DNA of 64,000 nucleotides from Sequoia sempervirens (lineage: Eukaryota; Streptophyta; Pinopsida; Cupressales; Cupressaceae), in assembly GCA_007258455.2 (NCBI GenBank), contig VDFB02000003.1, positions 45,759,889-45,823,888 on the forward strand, in the 5' to 3' direction. Positions within the stretch are counted from its first letter, which is position 1. Every line of letters begins with the position of its first letter. The notes under the pieces are model-generated. The model searched no databases and was not told the DNA's origin. It was given only the letters and a program-made list of their open reading frames with translations. The translations under genes and the position numbers were made by a program. Below are positions 1-9,701 of this stretch, in pieces.

Positions 1-6
1 AAACTA

Positions 7-152
7 GGACTCATATGCCAGGTTGGGCGATTTAGTACTAGGTTAGGGTTTTTGGTTAGGAAAAAAAGTTTGGTAAAGAGAAGTCTAAAACTCCTGAAAT
101 TTGCAAATTTGACTGTATTGGGACTCATACACCAGAGGTGGCCTATCATTCC
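7..152. repeat. Pair of 33-bp hairpin modules, degenerate
   Basis: Two sites starting at 7 and 121 (114 bp apart) begin GGACTCATA; the second continues CACC-aga-GGTG. The left arms are well kept, the right arms are decayed. Same module as at 961-993. Confidence 0.5.
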
Positions 153-960
153 TACTTGGATTTTTCAAAGAATTGGGACTTGAATCTACTCTTCAACCTC
201 TGCTCTATCTTCTCAACTTGGTTTCTTGATCTAAAATATCAAATTATGCTCTATAGATGCCTTCCAATGATTTTCTAAACAAGGCGACAACTTAGACAAC
301 TTTGAACACTTGACAACTTCTTTCCAATCTTTGCTCCTTAGGGGATCTTCAACTTAGACCTAAAAATCACACACTAAAGAGAGGGGAAAATGTTGTTTTG
401 TTAGTGGATAGGGGTTTTCCTTGGTCAAACCCCATTTTGGTAATCAAACCTTGTAATGAAATAAAATGAAAAGGGGGAATGATGAATGGACAACATGCAA
501 TGTTACAACTCACCAAACCCTAGGAATAAAGTGCTGCAAACATGTATGAGGTGGCTCCAATGGAATTAAATTTTGACTCTTGCTTGAATGTAATAGATCT
601 TGAATTGAATGCTTGCTTGAATCATAAAACCCTACATCACAATTGTGAGCTCAAAAAAAAACATGATACATGATGACTTTGACATGATGCTTGATACTTG
701 AATGATGCTCTTAAATCACTTGATAATCAACTCTTGAATGCTCTTGAATGCTCTTGTAAACTCTTGTATGCTCTTTTAATCACCAATTTGCTATTAGGAA
801 TTCTCTCATGAAAGTTTTAGATGAAAAAGAGTGAAATAAGCTTGTATTTATACTTGTTTAAGCCAAATTTATCGAAATTACAACACTACAAGCCAACATC
901 AGATCTAGGAGAATAAAATCCTACCAAGAATTTGAATTTAATTTAATTTTAAGCCACACA

Positions 961-1108
961 GGACTCATATGCCAAAAGTGGCATATGAGTCCCATTAGGC
1001 TAGGCTATGGGAAACATTTTCCAAGAAATGCTTAGATTCATGTGAAATAAAGATTGAGGCCCCAAAACTTAGGTGGGACTCATACACCCAAGGTGGCGTA
1101 TGAGTCCC
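961..1108. repeat. Pair of 33-bp hairpin modules, best preserved copies
   Basis: At 961-993, GGACTCATATGCCA and TGGCATATGAGTCC are perfect reverse complements around a four-base loop (14-bp stem). At 1076-1108 a second copy has arms GGACTCATACACC and GGCGTATGAGTCC with one mismatch. The copies are 115 bp apart, the same spacing as in the other LTRs of the family. Confidence 0.85.
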
Positions 1109-1404
1109 ATATCACTAAATCTGGGCCATACAATCCAAAAAGACATGAATTATGCTTGGATGTTGATTTATACCAGGATTATCCTTAGAAAGATGCATTA
1201 ATTAAGGCTTGTAGGTGCAAAATAAGGCCAATTAAAGCATAAAGAAGCCCAATTAATAATTAAAACCATAAATTAGTGTGAAAGCATGGTGCAACACTTT
1301 ACAACACCCTAAATAAGGCACAAATAAGGTTCATTTAGTTCACAAGGGCCCAAACAAGTGTGAAAATGTAATGACAACATTTTTGACACTATAGGAGTTT
1401 AGAA

Positions 1405-1610
1405 GAATATGATATTTAATTAAATAAATAGATTTATCTAATCAAATGAGAAGATATAGGGTTTTTAATTAAATGATTTACATTATTTAATTAAATGGGA
1501 TGATAATTAGTAAGAAATAGGGTTAATTAATCCAATAGAAATAGTTATTTGATTAATAGGAGAAAATGATGAATTTAATTAAACAATATAGATTATTTAA
1601 TTAAATGGTT
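1405..1610. repeat. Four A+T hairpins in LTR U3
   Basis: Inverted repeats of the type TTTAATTAAAT...ATTTAATTAAA occur at about 1415-1446, 1464-1497, 1522-1557 and 1573-1606, separated by unrelated spacers. The same kind of array fills the U3 of the element A LTR at 20576-21260. Confidence 0.6.
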
Positions 1611-1778
1611 AGTCAAAGTGATTTTAGGATGAAATGATGTTAGTAATCAGATTCATATGTGTAATATCGATCAAGACAATTTAAGTGTCTACAACATTAA
1701 GAGAGGATTTGGATTTGGATTATTTTCCTTTGTCAAGGTTGGGCATGAGGATGACCTATGGATATGCATTGGGGATTA

Positions 1779-3294
1779 GTAGTGTAGATTTTTCTAGCCA
1801 ATTATTAATAGTGAGGATTTATGAATGGATGATTGAAGCTTGTGGAAAACATTTTTAAGGCAATGTCATCTAAGGATTAAGGGAATTCATCTTGATCCAC
1901 AAGACTGGCATCATCATCATAGGAATTATATTATAGTTTATTAACAAGGCTAGCATCACAATCATCATACTTAGGGTGGCTTCCAAGGCCTTCTTGCTTA
2001 TTGATATATTTGGTATCTTGTGTTTTGACCTTAGGTATAATAGCTATAGATAGTTTTAAAAGTATTTTCTTTATTTAGTTTCATGTTCTTTTGTTCTTCT
2101 GGTATTAGGATAAATGGATGGATAATTTTTTAGGATGAGGATTTGGATGAGGTTGGTGGATTTGGAAGGGTTATTTTGGGTATGATTTTACTGTTTATAG
2201 AGCTTAGTATATGATGGAAGAGATTAGGATAGGGGATAATAATTCATTTGATGAGGGTGGATTGGAGTTGATAGATAGATGGATGAGAATTTGGATAAGG
2301 GGAGTGATTAGGATTAGGATGAAGGTTAGATTATTATTTGGATGAAAGGTTTGGGGATGTTGGATTGAGATGGGTGAAATAATTAGGCTAAGTGGATGAA
2401 GAATTATGGGTATTATCTAATATATCTATGTGTTCTAGATCATCTTCTAGACCCCTTTGCATTAGTGGTAAAACAACTTATGACATAAAATAATATACAT
2501 TGATTTTATTTTGTTTAGTGATCTAATTTTATACATATGTACATTTTTCAAGTATCACCTCCTAACATTGAATTGTTATCTTTTTGCATAAGACATGAAT
2601 GTTCTTGTTGCACCTAAGGGAAACAAAGAGGAAATAAAGTGTTGTTTGGCACAATATATTAAGAAAAGACATAAATTGTTAGACCTTGCCATAGAGTATA
2701 ATTTTGAGCATAAAACAACTTATGTGTTTGTCATTAGTACTTGGCTATGAAAATATATGTCAAGGAAGAATGGCTTGTTTGCATTTAAAAATTGTAAGAC
2801 ATCTTAATTTGATATTTTAAAAAAGATTATAAGAAACGTAAGAGAATTTTGTATTACTCACATTTGAATAATAAGACAAAACTTAAAATTAAGAAGCCCC
2901 CTCATTAAAATTCTAAAATGTCTCTCACTAGGAGGTGAACACGGGTGAAAAGAACTTGATGACACATTTCATTTGTGTGATGCAATCACATAATTCTTTA
3001 AAATTTTTATTTTGACTTCATATTGATTGTCTACGGATATCCATTCAAACGTATCAAGATATAGCCTATTTTATTTAAAAAGAAGTTACCATATATAACT
3101 ACAATCCAATAAATTATACTTCACGGAAAAATGGCTAAATACACAATACTCATAAACATATTAATGTAAAAGCTTTTACATTTTACTTCTAAAGCCATTC
3201 TGTAACACCACTACAATCCAATAAATTTTTTGACGATCCAACGAACGTGGAATTAACTGAAGGGTATGGAGTAATAGTTATGATATGGCCTGTG
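1779..3294. repeat. Duplicated A+T-rich repeat, copy 1, left block
   Basis: This block matches 21334-23309 nearly base for base: 1779-2474 with 21334-22026, and 2487-3294 with about 22456-23309. Copy 2 carries an extra 430 bp (22027-22455) at the break. I recognise no gene in it; the few ORFs are short and interrupted. It is probably an unclassified dispersed repeat or a segmental duplication. Confidence 0.8.
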
Positions 3295-3540
3295 GTTTTT
3301 CTCAATCAGCAGGTAGGGTGTCTGCTTCTCGGAGGGACCCACTTATCGTTCCACGTCTTATTTTTAAGGACAGTCAATACTAGGTACCGTCCGGCGTCCA
3401 GTATCGTTTCCGGATTCAATTGGAATATCTTACTTTTTCGAATGCCTGCATAAGCCACGCGTATGGTTTGTTTTGAAGAGAGTCCACGTGCTTTATGTCC
3501 AACAAATGGGATAAAGTATTTTCATGTTCTTGGGAATTAG
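3295..3540. other. Copy-1-only segment of higher G+C, no gene recognised
   Basis: Copy 2 passes directly from 'gttatgata' to the minisatellite, whereas copy 1 has about 245 bp more here. The segment is less A+T-rich than its surroundings and contains a CACGTG and a CCACGTC box. A 68-codon ORF overlaps it but resembles no protein I know. It was either lost from copy 2 or inserted in copy 1. Confidence 0.4.
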
Positions 3541-3682
3541 CCTACAGATACCGCGAATGAGTTTTGTTTTTTCTTGTTTAATTAGTTGATACTCCGATTT
3601 TTATTTATTAGTACTTGTAATATTTCAATGAGTTTTGTTTTTTCCTTTTTAATTAGTAGGTGATGAGATTTTTATTTATTAG
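3541..3682. repeat. Minisatellite of about 70 bp, left part (copy 1)
   Basis: Two units of the type 'atttcaatgagttttg...ttatttattag' are present. The array resumes at 5983 on the other side of the PLE, so the PLE inserted into the array. Copy 2 has the array uninterrupted at 23309-23760. Confidence 0.7.
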
Positions 3683-3684
3683 AA

Positions 3685-4236
3685 CATGGGTCCCTTGGTA
3701 ATCGTGTTTTCCACAAGGTTACCCACATAGATTTATACCTCCATTCTTCTTCCCACCACCACCCTAGCCAAAAATTTGGAATCCTCAAAACCCTAGCCAC
3801 AAGAGCCTTTCGGATTTGTGACGAGGAAAACCTTAACCAAGAGTTAGATCATCTTCAGTTGGTCTTTAGGTTAAATGGGTACACAAACAAACAAATCTCT
3901 AGGGCCCTGAACCAAGCCCATTCCCATTTCTTCTCTAGTTCGATCGCCAAATCTTCCCAACCTTTGTTTCATCGTGGTGCTTCCTTACCGTTTGTTGAAG
4001 GCATCTCTCACAAAATCTCTAAAATCCTCCTTAAAAAAGGCCTCTGTTGTGCTTTCAAACCCATTTCGAAAGTAAAAAATTTCATCCCACCTCTGAAAGA
4101 CTCTAGAGACAACTTCTTCAGGAGGAAACTCAAGGAGGCCATAGCCATCAACAACCACTCCTCTAACCTCAATTGAGATGAAGGATGGAATCTAAGCCTC
4201 TCGTGGCATCCGCTTTTGTCGAGCTTTGCTAGCCTC
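3685..4236 (+). pseudogene. PLE reverse transcriptase C-terminus and linker, GIY-YIG deleted
   Basis: Frame 1 is open from 3685 to a TGA at 4174-4176. It starts with GSLGNRVFHKVTHIDLYLH, the equivalent of the PLE 'DGSL...VYRKPTHTDLYLH' segment, followed by SSSHHHP, a CDEENLNQELDHL segment and NGYTNK. Next comes the linker, seen as LPFVEGISHKISKILLKKG and AFKPISKVKN. The frame then jumps directly to KEAIAINNHSSNLN, which in PLEs lies after the GIY-YIG endonuclease, so the endonuclease is deleted in frame. After the TGA the frame continues DEGWNLSLSWHPLL, so the stop probably replaced an Arg codon (CGA to TGA). A 5'-truncated dead copy. Family assignment is from remembered motifs. Confidence 0.72.
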
Positions 4237-4239
4237 AAT

Positions 4240-5765
4240 CAACCCCATTCTTGACCCCTCTCCCTCGCTGCTCTTGCTCTTTCCTTCCTTTTTCTTCTTC
4301 CCCTCCCCCTCTTGTTTTTCTTGCTCTTAGCATTAGTTGGCCTCCTTCTCCCCTCCCCTTTCTTCTCTTCCTCGTCTCTCTTGTTCTTGTTCCCCTAGTT
4401 TGGTCATCACCTGCCGTGGTCCTTCCCAAGGTTCTTGGTTCTGGCTTTGGCCTTTGTCTCTTGTTCGTTCTTTTGTTCATTGTCTCGTTCTCCTTTTGTT
4501 CCTTCTCCTATCTACTCTAGTTTTGTTTATTATTTGGGATTTTTATTTTTTTGGTCTCTATAATTGGTTGGTCTTTTCTCCTATTGGTTCTTCGTTAGCT
4601 TTTGTTTTCATTCATTTCGATCTTCTAATTTTTCATCTATTTTCTTGGAATTTATTTGGTTGTTTCCATTTATTTATCCTTTTTTATCTAGTGTTATATA
4701 TAATTTATTTTTGGGTCTTTTATTTCTTGTTTTCTTTTGTTGTTTTCTTATTGTTTGTTTTCTTTATTGCTTTCATTTTCATCATTTTTCTTCCTTCTTT
4801 TTATCGTCAATTTTATTTTTTGATCATTGGCATTTAGTCCTTTATTTAATTAAGTTTGCTACTTTTAAATCTATTTATTTTGTTCGTTCTTGTTTCTTGT
4901 TTCTCTTTATTTTTCTTGTTTTGTTTATTATTTATTATTTTTTGTTTTTGTTTTTTTCTTTTTATTCCTTTTGGTTTGTGGTCCTCTTTTTCTTCGTTTT
5001 TTTTTCTTTTTTACTTCGTTGGTTTATTGTTCTTATTTAAACTTTGTTTCATATTCATATTATCTTGTTTCTTACTTCTTGTATTATTTATTTTGTACTT
5101 ATTATATTTTTGGTCTTTGAGTGTATCTTGTAGTTTATTTTTTCATTCTTTATATTATCTTTTATTTTCATTTTAATTTTGTTAGTTTTTAGTCTTGTAT
5201 TTTCTTATAGGGTTTATTATTGTTCTTTTTATCGTCTTGTTTCTTTCTTCTTGTATTATTTATTTTGTTGTTAGTTCTTTCTTGGTTTATTGGATTCTCT
5301 ATTTTTTCCAATTTTTGTGCTCTGTTACTTTACTCATGTTTTTTTTCTTTTTTTCACTTTAAATCTAGATCCTTTGTCTCTTTTTTCATTTTGAGCTCTT
5401 TCTTTTTTAATAATGTTCTTTCTATTATTTTTTGGTTCTATTTGTCACTATATTATATTATCATATTATATAACCATGTCATAATCATATAGATTCTCCT
5501 TTTTTCTCATTGGTGCATTTAATACAAATATGCATTTATATTATAATAAAATATTTATTTATCTTCTTTTGTTCTTACTTTAATGGTTTTTGTATAATTT
5601 TTCTATTTTATAGTTATTTTTCTTGGCTTAATTTTTGAATTTAGTGACTTATTATTGGGCTTTCTTAGTTTTTGGTTAATTCTATTTATTTTCTTAATCT
5701 TTTAATTTAAGTTCTAACTTTTTTGGGTATTTATTATTTTTCAACCTTTTCTTTTATTCTCTTCA
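4240..5765. other. Pyrimidine-rich (C/T, then T-rich) tract of the PLE, non-coding
   Basis: The first 250 bases are mostly C and T; the rest is T-rich with motifs such as 'tttattatttt'. Several long ORFs here encode only Phe, Leu, Ser, Val and Ile, or their low-complexity complements, and reflect base composition. It probably belongs to the PLE 3' region or to a simple-sequence expansion in it. Confidence 0.55.
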
Positions 5766-5862
5766 GACAATGGGCCTCTCCCCCTCCCTCTCACTCCCTC
5801 TCTCTTTTTAAGCTAATCTTGGTCTACAACTCATCATTTTACATCTCCTTCAACTCTCTATC

Positions 5863-5893
5863 CTGATGATGGATCATGAAGTGTAATTTGAAA
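5863..5893 (+). ncRNA. Hammerhead-ribozyme-like core relic at the PLE 3' end
   Basis: CTGATGA at 5863-5869 and GAAA at 5890-5893 are the two conserved core boxes of a hammerhead. The 20 bases between them fold weakly as stem II, with GGAT facing ATTT through two G-U pairs and a C-A mismatch that one C-to-T change would explain. PLEs are known to carry hammerhead motifs near their ends. The flanking stems I and III were not demonstrated, so this is a relic at best. Confidence 0.35.
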
Positions 5894-5982
5894 TGATGAA
5901 AACACTTGCACACAATCAAAATCTAGAAACAGCATAATCACATTCAGATGGATTGTGGAAATCTCATGTCTTTAATTATTAG

Positions 5983-6660
5983 TACTTGTCAATATTTCAA
6001 TGAGTTTTTTTCTTGTTTAATTAGTTGTTTGTTAAGCAGTAAGATTGAATAACTTTTTTTTTTCTTACTTGTAATATTTCAATGAGTTTTGTTTTTTCTT
6101 GTTTAATTAGTAGGCAGTGAGATTTTTATTTAGTAGTACTTGTCAATATTTCAATAAGTTTTGTTTTTTCTTGTTTAATTAGTTGTTTGTTAAGCAGTAA
6201 GATTTGAATAACTTTGTTTTTTCTTGTATAATTAGTTTTTTGTTAAGGAAATGGGATTGAATAACTTTAATTAATTAATGAGTTTTACTTTTTATTGCTT
6301 AATTAGTTATTAATAAGTTGTTTTAAAGAAAATTAGAAACTAATATTTTTATTCCTTTCAAATAAAATTTAACCTTCCTAAAGTGAACATGTAAAATATT
6401 TGACTTATCAATTTTAAAAATTATTTCTCATGGCTAAAAAGTTTTGGGTGTTACCAAGGTGAACTATCATTTTTCCATTTGGTTTTATTAAGAGTTGGAT
6501 TTTGAAAAACCAAAATTTATATTGAAAATTAATATTTTTATGTCAAAATAATATTAAGATAATTAATAAATTTATTTTAAGAAATATTATTCATTAAATA
6601 TTTAATAATATATTTATATAATATTATTTTATAAATCTAAAATGTACAATTATAAAAACA
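5983..6660. repeat. Duplicated repeat, copy 1, middle block with end of the minisatellite
   Basis: It matches 23700-24245. The first 260 bp hold about three degenerate minisatellite units; the remainder is A+T-rich, with the segment 'cctaaagtgaacatgtaaaa' shared by both copies. No gene is seen. Confidence 0.75.
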
Positions 6661-6667
6661 ATATGTT

Positions 6668-6876
6668 TTGATTAGAGGTAAAAGACCAGTTTTGAAGGGG
6701 CTTAGAGCCCTTTACAAAATAAAGTAGCTGATATAAAAAGAAAACAACATTAATCAACAATCAACCCATCGTCAACAAACCACTAGCCAAAAAATAAGCA
6801 AAAAGAAGGAAACTAGCCAACAACACTACATATTGTTCAAAATTTCAACAACTTCCATTTCACTAGCAGCAAGCTC
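6668..6876 (-). other. 3' untranslated tail of the LINE
   Basis: On the minus strand this non-coding stretch contains GGGCTCTAAGCCC, a small stem-loop typical of plant L1 tails, and stops at CTAATCAA directly before the proposed target duplication. Confidence 0.45.
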
Positions 6877-8172
6877 CTACCCCTTAACCACAGTATCAGA
6901 AACCTCAATACCCAAGGCTCCGACCTGATTTTTCATTATGTTTCTAGTCTTAACCCCAGGGCCAACAGTTTTTACCTCACTACTCAAAATAGAACCTTTA
7001 GCAGCACCCTTATCAGCAACATAACCCACATCCATCAGCTTACCGTCAACAACAATAACATCAACAGACACATTCTCCTTTCTCTTTTTAACAGTAGTCA
7101 TAGGGGAAATAGCCTTCGCAGAGTCTGACATGGCCAAGAATTTAGGGGATTCTCCACCCTTCATCACAACATTCCATATCTTATCAATTTTCTCCTCAAG
7201 GGATAACATTCTTCCCTCCATATTTTGTTTTAGATTGGTAGTCTCCTCCGCCATAGTATTAGCAACAGTATTGAGGCCATCCATTAAATTATCAATTTGG
7301 ATTTGGATAGAAGGTTCCTCAACCTTGCTAGCAACACCTCTAATATGAACATTGGTCCTATTGATCTCATGAAAGAACCATTTAAAAAGTTTAAAAAATA
7401 GATTAACATTATCATGAGCTGAACCCAACACATCATAAAGATCCTCCCTATCAAAATTTTCAATACATTTTCCCACAGCAACATCCTCATTAGAGGAACT
7501 CACATGAACCTTTTCAATAGAGGCTTCCTTACCTCTACCAACCAGGACAAGAGACTTCATCCTACGAATGGAATTGGTGATTTCCTCTGCAACATCCTTC
7601 CTTTTTAGAATCCTATCTGCATCCACTTTACTGGTTCCCACAATATGTCCACCACCCACAACTCTTACCTTCTCCTTCTTCTGTAACCCAATGCCAACAC
7701 TCAGAACATCCTCACCATGGACACCACCAGCCAGGGAAAGAGGGAAACCCTTCTCCAAGAGTTGACCAGCATTCAACACCCCTCTCTTCTAGCTCCCCTC
7801 CTTAGGTTCCTGCACAAATCTAGTCATTGGGGAAGGAGAAGAAGCTTCCCCATAAAGTTCATTTTTATCCTTACCCCCCTTAGAAGGAACAGTCACCTCC
7901 AATTCATCACTGCATGTCATATATCTCGCCTTCTCATCCATCTTCCTTTTCCCAGATTTACCCTGAATAGGGGAAATGGGGCCCTCCTCCAAAGAGGCAT
8001 ATGAATCCAATACATAGTCAACATCATCATCCCTATCAGACTCGGATTCTTTGTTTAAAATAAGCCTCCTCTTTTTCAGTTTCTTAGAAGCCCTTTCCTC
8101 TCTCGACTTCGTCTCATAGCCCTCCCTAGCTTTAGCAAGATTATCCTTTAGAGAAACAAGATTTTTATGCAC
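6877..8172 (-). pseudogene. Unrecognised LINE-borne ORF, C-terminal part
   Basis: Two open segments, 8172-7789 and 7779-6877, are in the same frame and separated by one TAG. The first is charged and Lys/Glu/Asp-rich (KKLKKRRL, then an acidic SESDRDDDVD). The second has a likely coiled-coil segment containing MLSLEEKIDKIWNVV. A frameshift between 8315 and 8172 separates it from the upstream part of the ORF. I do not recognise a family; a gag-like nucleic-acid-binding role is only a guess from its composition. Confidence 0.45.
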
Positions 8173-8314
8173 ATCATGAGATTTAACATGTTCATAAATT
8201 TAGGAGAATCAACCCCGAATGCATGAAAGGATTTTTAGGGTTTTTCCTATGATATTTAATCCCTAAGTCCATCGACATCAACAAATAGTAGGGAAAGGAC
8301 GCCCATTTCTTGTG

Positions 8315-8785
8315 TCAAAAATGGTTAAGCAAAAGAAAATGGTAATTGTTAATAGCCGTATACCTTCCTTCCAAGGTAACATACCTCATAATTTCTTCAA
8401 TGAAATCTTGCCACAATGCTTTCAAGGAACTCCTCAGATACCCACCACTCTTCGTGGGCTTCAAGTCATCAACCTCATTCTTTTTGAAGAAAAGAGACAT
8501 CATGACCTGTGATTCTTTCTTATATCTGAACACCTTCATACCCTGAATAACCAATCATGTAATATGGGCTATGAATTCTTCATCCACCATAATTTTCCTA
8601 CCACCCAAATTTAGGGTTCTCTCTTTCCACCCTTCAGCAACCAATTCGGTGATCTGGGGATTATTGCCATGCGATTTCTTCATGAATGGAGTTAAACCAC
8701 CATTTTCTAAAATCTCCCACACCTCCTTTCTTTGCTTAGCAGTATCATAGGATTTAGGCTTGACATGATTTTTGTCCCTACCCAT
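8315..8785 (-). pseudogene. Unrecognised LINE-borne ORF, N-terminal part
   Basis: The frame starts at an ATG at 8785 (MGRDKNHVKPKSYDTAKQRK) and runs 157 codons with a single in-frame TGA at 8557-8555. Around that stop it reads DEEFIAHIT-stop-LVIQGMKVFR. Many plant transposon-encoded proteins have 'VTGL...G.KF' at this kind of position, so the TGA probably replaced a Gly codon. The protein lies 3' of the RNase H domain, an unusual position in a LINE. No function is assigned. Confidence 0.45.
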
Positions 8786-9068
8786 GACTCTAGAAAACAG
8801 AGACTAAGCACTCAACAAGAAACTCAGGAAAAAACAACAGACACCACCCAAAGCCAAAATATCCAACATAAAACTCTGCAAACTTAGGCAACTAACACCC
8901 ACAACTCGTGTGAAGCCAACCACATGACATAAATTCCATAATTAATTTGAACTTTGTGTCTTGTGACAACCTTCCCTCAAAATCATAACTTTAACATCCT
9001 CACTTATGTCATTCAACCATGTGAGTAAGGACATGCACGCCTTAATGAACAAAAGGATCACCATAAGA

Positions 9069-9387
9069 TTAGCCTTCATTAATAATTATAGTCATGGCCT
9101 CAAAAGGGATAGGATCATTTAAATCCCACACCTTGCTATCTTTAACTCCAAAGTTAGCGAAGAAATCAGCTAACATATTTCCCTCTCTCAAAAAATGGGA
9201 GATATAAACATTATCAAAGGATTTAATAATTTCAATAGAATCCTTAATCAAGGCCTTAATTGTCCAAGATGGGGGAGACATATTCTTCAAATTATTGATA
9301 ATGTTCAGAGAGTCACCCTTCAACTAGATCTTCCTATACCCTTTTCTCTTAGCCAATTCAAGACCATGATAGGGAGCAACCACCTCT
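9069..9387 (-). pseudogene. LINE C-terminal RNase H domain (RVT_3 type), 5'-truncated
   Basis: The minus frame reads APYHGLELAK, KGDSLNIINNLKN, then VYISHFLREGNMLADFFANFG. The spacing of GDS and of the 'H..REGN..AD..AN.G' motif is that of the RNase H domain that ends ORF2 of plant L1 LINEs. One stop lies just upstream of KGDS. The first catalytic Asp region is absent because the copy begins downstream of it. Confidence 0.72.
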
Positions 9388-9394
9388 ATATGTT

Positions 9395-9701
9395 AATGTT
9401 TACATAATTTTAATAATTGATATTAATATGTTTAAATTGTATTTGTATTTTTATTATATTATTAGCATTAATTTTTATTTTATAAAAATACACCTTTAAG
9501 AATTATTTATATATTTTTAATAATATTATTAATTTAAAAAATTATAATTTTATATTAAAATTCTTTTAATGATAAAGCATACATATAAAAATATCCTTTA
9601 TTAGATGTTTTATAATGTATTTAGATAATATTATTTTATAAATATAAAATATATAATTATAAAATCAATATATTAACATTTACATAATTTTAATAATTAA
9701 T
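9395..9701. repeat. Duplicated repeat, copy 1, right block
   Basis: This A+T-rich block matches 24246-24555 closely, for example 'aagaattatttatatatttt' in both. Copy 1 ends abruptly at 9701, after which the two loci differ entirely. Confidence 0.75.

Larger units (their letters stand above)
1..1693 (-). mobile_element. Partial LTR of a minus-strand Ty3/gypsy element (A/X group), cut by the window start
   Basis: Positions about 1-1380 resemble, block for block, the LTR sequence of element X2 at 26500-26734, 36939-38308 and 62883-64000, including the phrase around 'ctagacctaaaaatcacaca' and the two pairs of hairpins described separately. The right end is TCTACA at 1688-1693, so on the minus strand the LTR starts TGTAGACAC, as the element A LTR does at 21333. 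Positions 1405-1620 (U3 side) hold four A+T hairpins. No coding sequence is seen. The internal region of this element would lie to the left, outside the window, or the LTR may be solo. Confidence 0.72.
3683..5970 (+). mobile_element. 5'-truncated Penelope-like element (PLE) insertion
   Basis: The insertion lies in a minisatellite that is continuous in copy 2 and is flanked by near-identical 12-mers TTTATTTATTAG (3671-3682) and TTTAATTATTAG (5971-5982), probably an imperfect target-site duplication. It opens in frame within the C-terminal part of a PLE reverse transcriptase, continues through the PLE linker domain to the C-terminus, then has about 1.5 kb of pyrimidine-rich sequence and ends with a hammerhead-like core at 5863-5893. 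Most of the RT and the GIY-YIG endonuclease are missing. Confidence 0.72.
6668..9387 (-). mobile_element. LINE (L1-type) remnant, minus strand, with a long ORF after the RNase H domain
   Basis: The insertion is absent from copy 2 (24232-24260) and is flanked by ATATGTT at 6661-6667 and 9388-9394, a plausible 7-bp target-site duplication. Read on the minus strand it begins inside an RNase H domain, passes about 270 bp of non-coding sequence, then has a broken ORF of about 630 codons and a 3' tail resembling plant L1 3' ends (stem GGGCTCTAAGCCC, then CTCTAATCAA) with no poly(A). It is 5'-truncated, since neither the endonuclease nor the RT is present. Confidence 0.62.

Noticed and set aside
3247..3453. 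68-codon ORF in copy 1
   Set aside because: It straddles the break between shared and copy-1-only sequence and resembles nothing known.
4251..5492. Overlapping ORFs rich in Phe, Leu, Ser or in Arg/Glu
   Set aside because: They come from a pyrimidine-rich tract; their composition is that of the DNA, with no Met context, domain or conservation.
6877..9323. Two separate minus-strand host genes
   Set aside because: Both parts lie in one insertion bounded by ATATGTT repeats and absent from copy 2, with an RNase H of LINE type.
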